Below, piece after piece: positions 57,080 to 64,000 of a DNA stretch of 64,000 nt. Source of the stretch: Ewingella americana (GTDB taxonomy: Bacteria > Pseudomonadota > Gammaproteobacteria > Enterobacterales > Enterobacteriaceae); contig NZ_RCZD01000004.1 in assembly GCF_006438725.1 (NCBI RefSeq), positions 186,001-250,000 on the forward strand. Reading direction: 5' to 3'. Under the pieces are notes generated by a model. The model worked only from the letters and a program-made list of their open reading frames with translations. It was not told the DNA's origin and did no database searches. The translations under genes were made by a program, and so were the position numbers. Numbering within the stretch: position 1 is the first letter of the stretch; every line of letters begins with the position of its first letter.

Positions 57080-59467
57080 TCAATCCCTCAAGGATGCTTG
57101 GAATCGCTGCTTTAGAGCCTCTACGCATTTTGCAACGGTAGCGGCGATCTCTTCTTCTTCCAGTGTACGAGCGGTATCCTGCAATACCAGACTGATAGCC
57201 AGGCTTTTATAACCCTCTGCCACGCCCTTCCCACGATACACGTCAAATAAGTTTACGCCAACTACCTGATTTGCGCCAACTTTCTTACACTCCGCCAAAA
57301 TATCGTCTGCGGGGACGTTTTCAGCAACCACAACAGCGATGTCACGACGGTTTGCCGGGAAGCGCGAAATGGCTTTCGCATCAGGCAGCACGCGGTCTGC
57401 GAGGTTATTCCACAACAATTCAAACACCACTGTGCGACCGTTTAGGTCAAGCTTACGTTCCAGCTCAGGATGGACTACACCAATGAAACCAATACGTTCG
57501 CCGCGTAAATAAATTGCTGCACTCTGCCCAGGATGCAGCGCAGGATTCGCTTCAGCTTTGAACTGGACATCATTTAATTTGCCAGTAAGTTCAAGAATCG
57601 CCTCAAGATCGCCTTTCAAATCGTAGTAGTCAACTGTCTGGCGCGCCAGATCCCAATGCTCTTCATTTTTATTGCCGGTGATCACAGCAGACAGCATGAC
57701 GTCCTGACGGATACCCAGATTCGCTTGGATATCAGGTACAAAGCGCAGACCACTTTCAAAAATACGTACCCGGCTTTGTTGACGGTTTTGGTTGTAAACT
57801 GCGGAGGTCAACAAACCCGTCCATAGCGAAAGGCGCATGGCAGACATTTCAACCGAGATTGGACTTGGTAAAATCAGTGCTTCTTCGCCAGGATGCAGCA
57901 AACTTTGAATTTTTGGATCGACGAAGCTGTAAGTAATCGCTTCCTGGAAACCACGGTCAACCAGCAGATTTTTAACACGTTTTAATGACAAATTCGCTTC
58001 GCGATGCTTGGTCATTTCCAGATTGGCTTTAACCGGTACATCCGGGATGTTGTTGTAGCCATACACACGCGCGACTTCTTCAACCAAATCCTCTTCGATT
58101 TGCATATCGAAACGCCAGCTTGGTGCAACAGCCGTCCAACTATCACCCTGTTTTTCAACCTGACAGCCCAGGCGTGACAGAATGTCAGTCACCTGTGCAT
58201 CACCAACATGATGGCCGATCAGGCGATCCAGTTTTTCACGACGCAGCTGAATGATCGCGGCTTTTGGCAAATCTTTTTCCGAGGTGACGTCAATGATCGG
58301 ACCCGCTGCCCCTCCACAAATATCCAATAGCAGCGCCGAAGCGCGCTCCATGGCTTTATGTTGTAATGCAGGGTCGACGCCACGCTCATAGCGGTGTGAT
58401 GCATCGGTATGCAGGCCCTGGCGGCGTGCACGGCCAGTGATGGACAATGGATTGAAGAAAGCACACTCCAGCAGTACGTCCTGCGTCTCTTCATTAACGC
58501 CCGAGTGTTCACCACCAAAAATACCGGCCATTGCCAGCGTTTTTTCGTGATCCGCAATAACTAACGTGTCGTCATTGAGCTTAGTTTTGGTGCCATCAAG
58601 CAGCGTCAGCGCTTCGTCTTTCTGCGCCATACGCACCACGATACCGCCCTGAATGCGATTCAGGTCAAATGCGTGCATCGGCTGGCCAAGTTCAAGCAGC
58701 ACGAAGTTAGTGATATCGACAACCGGATCAATTGAACGGATACCGCAGCGACGCAGTTTCTCACGCATCCACAGCGGAGTGGCCGCTTTGACATTGATAC
58801 CTTTAACGACACGACCCAGATAACGTGGGCAATCCTCGGTGGCCTGTACATCAATGGGCAGGACATCGTTGATGGTGGCCGCGACTGGCGACATGTCAGG
58901 TTCAGTTAACGGCAACTGATAAAATACCGCCACATCGCGGGCTACACCGATGATACCCAGACAGTCGGCGCGGTTTGGCGTCACGCTGATCTCAATGGTG
59001 CTGTCGTCAAGCTTGAGGAATTCACGAATGTCGGTACCGACCGGTGCATCAACCGGTAATTCGATGATGCCATCGTGGTCTTCGGAAATCCCCAGCTCAG
59101 AAAACGAGCACAGCATCCCTTCAGAAGGCTCGCCACGCAGTTTTGCTGCTTTGATTTTAAAATCACCCGGCAGCACGGCGCCCACGGTGGCTACCGCGAC
59201 TTTCAGACCCTGACGGCAGTTTGGCGCACCGCAGACGATATCGAGCAAACGTTCGCCACCCACGTTCACCTTGGTGACACGCAGTTTATCGGCATTAGGA
59301 TGCTGACCGCACTCGACAACTTCACCGACCACAACGCCGTGAAAAGCACCAGCAACTGGCTCTATGCCGTCAACTTCCAGACCGGCCATGGTAATTTGGT
59401 CAGATAATGCTTCGCTGCTGATGGCTGGGTTTACCCATTCGCGCAACCAGAGTTCACTGAATTTCAT
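57080..59467 (-). CDS. pheT: Phenylalanyl-tRNA synthetase beta subunit
   Basis: A 795-residue subunit of the (alpha-beta)2 enzyme. Order: N-terminal B1 and tRNA-binding (EMAP-like) domain (about 39-150, with [18 protein letters not shown]), B3/B4 editing domain, B5 domain (with [22 protein letters not shown]), catalytic-like module, and a C-terminal anticodon-binding ferredoxin-like domain (about 700-795, [12 protein letters not shown]). Full length and intact; 14 bp after pheS. Confidence 0.98.
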   Translation of the reverse strand: MKFSELWLREWVNPAISSEALSDQITMAGLEVDGIEPVAGAFHGVVVGEVVECGQHPNADKLRVTKVNVGGERLLDIVCGAPNCRQGLKVAVATVGAVLPGDFKIKAAKLRGEPSEGMLCSFSELGISEDHDGIIELPVDAPVGTDIREFLKLDDSTIEISVTPNRADCLGIIGVARDVAVFYQLPLTEPDMSPVAATINDVLPIDVQATEDCPRYLGRVVKGINVKAATPLWMREKLRRCGIRSIDPVVDITNFVLLELGQPMHAFDLNRIQGGIVVRMAQKDEALTLLDGTKTKLNDDTLVIADHEKTLAMAGIFGGEHSGVNEETQDVLLECAFFNPLSITGRARRQGLHTDASHRYERGVDPALQHKAMERASALLLDICGGAAGPIIDVTSEKDLPKAAIIQLRREKLDRLIGHHVGDAQVTDILSRLGCQVEKQGDSWTAVAPSWRFDMQIEEDLVEEVARVYGYNNIPDVPVKANLEMTKHREANLSLKRVKNLLVDRGFQEAITYSFVDPKIQSLLHPGEEALILPSPISVEMSAMRLSLWTGLLTSAVYNQNRQQSRVRIFESGLRFVPDIQANLGIRQDVMLSAVITGNKNEEHWDLARQTVDYYDLKGDLEAILELTGKLNDVQFKAEANPALHPGQSAAIYLRGERIGFIGVVHPELERKLDLNGRTVVFELLWNNLADRVLPDAKAISRFPANRRDIAVVVAENVPADDILAECKKVGANQVVGVNLFDVYRGKGVAEGYKSLAISLVLQDTARTLEEEEIAATVAKCVEALKQRFQASLRD

Positions 59468-59481
59468 GTGATATTTCCGCC

Positions 59482-60597
<1,116 letters not shown>

Positions 60598-60639
60598 CTA
60601 CTTTTCGTTTCTTCTCTTACGCGCGAAAGCCTTCCTGAA

Positions 60640-60684
60640 TCAGGCGCTAAAGTAAAAAAAGAAACGGAAAATAGCAGCATTCAT
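60640..60684 (-). CDS. pheM: pheST leader peptide PheM
   Basis: A 14-residue leader peptide, MNAAIFRFFFYFSA, almost identical to E. coli PheM. Five of its 14 codons are Phe, so low charged tRNA-Phe stalls the ribosome and prevents formation of the attenuator downstream. Confidence 0.95.
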   Translation of the reverse strand: MNAAIFRFFFYFSA

Positions 60685-60771
60685 GCTTGCAGGTACCTTG
60701 TTGGTTTGACGCAAAACATGCGACGTGATCATCAGGATGGAATTAAACCATTAATCCGATTGATTATAAAC

Positions 60772-60801
60772 AAAAAAGAGGGAGCAAGCTCCCTCTTTTT
60801 T
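60772..60801. terminator. Terminator after rplT
   Basis: AAGAGGGAGC and GCTCCCTCTT pair around an AA loop, with A and T runs on either side. It separates rpmI-rplT from the pheMST promoter. Confidence 0.92.
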
Positions 60802-60808
60802 AGCTGAC

Positions 60809-61180
<372 letters not shown>

Positions 61181-61204
61181 TTATTCTTGATTAAAAAAAA
61201 GTAT

Positions 61205-61423
<219 letters not shown>

Positions 61424-61450
61424 TTATTAACATGAATCAGAAAGGCGAAT

Positions 61451-61484
61451 TTTCCCCGCGCAGCGCAAGCACTGCGCGGGGAAA
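61451..61484 (-). promoter_or_regulatory. Strong hairpin between infC and rpmI
   Basis: A 13-bp perfect GC-rich inverted repeat (61451-61463 with 61472-61484, loop of 8) lies in the 96-bp infC-rpmI gap. No real T tract follows on the minus strand. In E. coli this gap belongs to the L20 translational operator; the hairpin may be part of it or a partial terminator. Confidence 0.6.
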
Positions 61485-61498
61485 GTTACTTGGAAGCC

Positions 61499-62053
<555 letters not shown>

Positions 62054-63982
62054 TTATTCCTCCAGTTGATGAAGACTTCTGCTGCGGATCTCCGCGAGCA
62101 GTTTGTCAACGACTTCGCTAACGGCCATGCTTCCTAAGTCTTTTCCGCGGCGGGTACGAACGGCAACTTTGCCCGCTTCGACCTCTTTATCGCCACAAAC
62201 CAACATATAAGGAACACGACGTAGCGTGTGTTCGCGGATTTTAAAGCCAATCTTCTCATTTCTCAAGTCGGCTTTAACGCGAATGCCTGCTTCTTGCAGT
62301 TTTTTAGTTAATTCTTCGACATAGGTAGCTTGTACGTCAGTAATATTCATTACGACTACCTGAACCGGAGCAATCCATGTTGGGAAGAAGCCCGCATATT
62401 CTTCGGTAAGAATACCGATGAAGCGTTCCATTGAACCCAGAATTGCACGGTGAATCATTACCGGTACCTGACGATCATTGCTTTCGCCAATATAAGAGGC
62501 GTTCAGGCGGCCGGGTAATGAAAAGTCGAGTTGCACGGTACCACACTGCCACGCACGATCCAAACAATCATGCAAGGTGAATTCAATTTTGGGGCCATAA
62601 AACGCCCCTTCACCCGGCTGATATTCGAATTCAATCTTGTTTTCGGTCAATGCTGCCGCGAGGTCATCCTCGGCCCGGGTCCACATTTCGTCAGTACCAA
62701 TGCGTTTTTCAGGACGGGTTGATAACTTAACCACAATCTTTTCAAAACCAAAGGTGCTGTACATGTCGTATACCAAGCGGATACAACTGTTAACTTCGTC
62801 ACGTACCTGCTCTTCGGTACAGAAGATGTGAGCATCGTCCTGAGTGAAGCCACGTACGCGCATCAGGCCATGTAATGCACCAGAAGGCTCATTACGGTGA
62901 CAGCTACCAAACTCAGCCATGCGTAATGGCAAGTCACGGTAAGACTTCAAGCCTTGATTGAAAATCTGTACGTGACCTGGGCAGTTCATCGGCTTGATGC
63001 AATACTCACGGTTTTCAGAAGAAGTTGTGAACATTGCCTCTTTGTAGTTATCCCAGTGACCGGTTTTCTCCCACAGTACGCGGTCCATCATGAAGGGACC
63101 TTTCACTTCCTGATAGTCATATGACTTCAGTTTCATGCGCACGAAGGCTTCCAGCTCACGGAATATAGTCCAGCCATCGTTGTGCCAGAAAACCATGCCT
63201 GGCGCTTCTTCCTGCATGTGGTAGAGATCCAACTGCTTACCGATTTTACGGTGATCGCGTTTGCCGGCTTCTTCCAAACGTTGCAGGTAAGAGTTCAGTT
63301 GTTTCTTCTCAGCCCAAGCAGTGCCGTAGATACGTTGCAGCATTTTATTTTTGCTGTCGCCACGCCAGTAAGCCCCGGAAGTTTTCTGCAATTTAAAATG
63401 ATGGCAGAAACGCATATTGGGAACGTGGGGACCACGGCACATATCCACGTACTCTTCGTGGTGATACAAGCCAGGCTGGTCATCATGGCTGATGTTTTCA
63501 TCCAGAATCGCCACTTTGTACTGCTCGCCACGATTTTCAAACGTATCGCGCGCTTCCTGCCAGCTGACTTTCTTTTTAATAACGTCGTAATTTTTTTCAG
63601 CCAGTTCATGCATACGCTTTTCAAGCAGATCAATGTCTTCCTGAGTCAGCGTGCGATCTAAATCGACATCGTAATAAAAACCATTGTCGATAACCGGACC
63701 GATAGCCATTTTAGTGTTTGGCCATAACTGCTTAATCGCGTGGCCTAACAGGTGCGCACAAGAGTGACGCAAGATTTCCAAACCGGCTTCGTCTTTGGTG
63801 GTGATGATCGCTAACTGTGCGTCTTCGGTGATCAAATCTGTCGCATCGACCAGTTCGCCATTCACACGGCCTGCGATACAGGCTTTCGCCAGACCAGGAC
63901 CAATATCAAGGGCAACATCAAGAGGTGAAACAGCCGCATCAAACGAGCGCTGGCTTCCATCAGGAAGGGTAATAACAGGCAT
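62054..63982 (-). CDS. thrS: Threonyl-tRNA synthetase
   Basis: A 642-residue class II synthetase. Order: N-terminal TGS domain (1-61), editing domain with SCAHLLGHA (zinc-like HxxxH, near 73-77) and HPxxxC-type residues, catalytic core with the zinc ligand Cys in [12 protein letters not shown] (near 334), motif 2 [18 protein letters not shown], motif 3 [15 protein letters not shown], and a C-terminal anticodon-binding domain. The SD AAGGA precedes ATG. Only 18 bases upstream are in the window, so the thrS translational operator known from E. coli cannot be examined. Confidence 0.98.
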   Translation of the reverse strand: MPVITLPDGSQRSFDAAVSPLDVALDIGPGLAKACIAGRVNGELVDATDLITEDAQLAIITTKDEAGLEILRHSCAHLLGHAIKQLWPNTKMAIGPVIDNGFYYDVDLDRTLTQEDIDLLEKRMHELAEKNYDVIKKKVSWQEARDTFENRGEQYKVAILDENISHDDQPGLYHHEEYVDMCRGPHVPNMRFCHHFKLQKTSGAYWRGDSKNKMLQRIYGTAWAEKKQLNSYLQRLEEAGKRDHRKIGKQLDLYHMQEEAPGMVFWHNDGWTIFRELEAFVRMKLKSYDYQEVKGPFMMDRVLWEKTGHWDNYKEAMFTTSSENREYCIKPMNCPGHVQIFNQGLKSYRDLPLRMAEFGSCHRNEPSGALHGLMRVRGFTQDDAHIFCTEEQVRDEVNSCIRLVYDMYSTFGFEKIVVKLSTRPEKRIGTDEMWTRAEDDLAAALTENKIEFEYQPGEGAFYGPKIEFTLHDCLDRAWQCGTVQLDFSLPGRLNASYIGESNDRQVPVMIHRAILGSMERFIGILTEEYAGFFPTWIAPVQVVVMNITDVQATYVEELTKKLQEAGIRVKADLRNEKIGFKIREHTLRRVPYMLVCGDKEVEAGKVAVRTRRGKDLGSMAVSEVVDKLLAEIRSRSLHQLEE

Positions 63983-64000
63983 TTTAATTCCTTATCTACA

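Overview
The window is a stretch of an enterobacterial chromosome (Enterobacterales). Gene content and order largely follow the E. coli K-12 interval from ydhK to thrS: nemRA-gloA-rnt, grxD-mepH, purR-punRC-cfa-ribC-mdtK-valVW-pykF-lpp-ldtE-suf, ydiIJK-rprA, ppsA-ppsR-aroH, selO-ydiV, nlpC, btuDEC-ihfA-pheTSM-rplT-rpmI-infC-thrS. Several differences point away from Escherichia and towards a Yersiniaceae-like genus (Serratia/Rahnella/Yersinia type): a haem-import cluster hmuSTUV after aroH, lplA between ydiV and nlpC, the arn lipid A operon between nlpC and btuD, and no lhr, sodB or ydhP where E. coli has them. The genus is an inference from synteny and protein resemblance, not a measurement. 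I see no prophage, insertion sequence, transposon, integron or CRISPR array.

Layout. 1-4.9 kb: end of a FUSC efflux gene, ydhF, ydhL, then electrophile detoxification (nemR, nemA, gloA) with two NemR-type operators. 5-10 kb: rnt, grxD, mepH, the 29-residue ynhF, autoregulated purR. 10-15.4 kb: punR/punC, cfa, ribC, mdtK with a terminator-like hairpin just before its GTG start. 15.5-19.4 kb: two tRNA-Val(GAC), pykF with a Cra-like site, lpp, ldtE. 19.7-25.5 kb: sufABCDSE with a Fur box between its -35 and -10. 25.9-31.6 kb: an unrecognised Fur-boxed gene, menI-ydiJ, ydiK and the small RNA RprA with an RcsB box. 31.8-36.7 kb: ppsA, ppsR, aroH (PEP supply and the entry to aromatic synthesis). 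36.9-40.7 kb: Fur-controlled hmuSTUV without its receptor gene. 40.7-45 kb: selO, rflP/ydiV, lplA, nlpC. 45.2-52.6 kb: arnBCADTEF (aminoarabinose modification of lipid A) with a PmrA-type box. 53-55.5 kb: btuCED (vitamin B12 import). 55.6-56.6 kb: two small secreted His-rich proteins. 56.8-64 kb: ihfA, pheMST, rplT, rpmI, infC, thrS (translation).

Common themes are iron and Fe-S homeostasis (suf, the Fur-boxed gene, hmu, grxD), envelope maintenance (lpp, ldtE, mepH, nlpC, cfa, arn, rprA) and the PEP/pyruvate node (pykF, ppsA, ppsR, aroH). Most genes are ordinary core genes. The less expected items are the Fur-boxed orphan gene beside suf, the receptorless hmu cluster with a possible hemP stub, the mdtK leader terminator, paired TTTGCGCAATA repeats beside ppsR, a perfect 19-bp palindrome before cfa, and the His-rich secreted pair beside ihfA.
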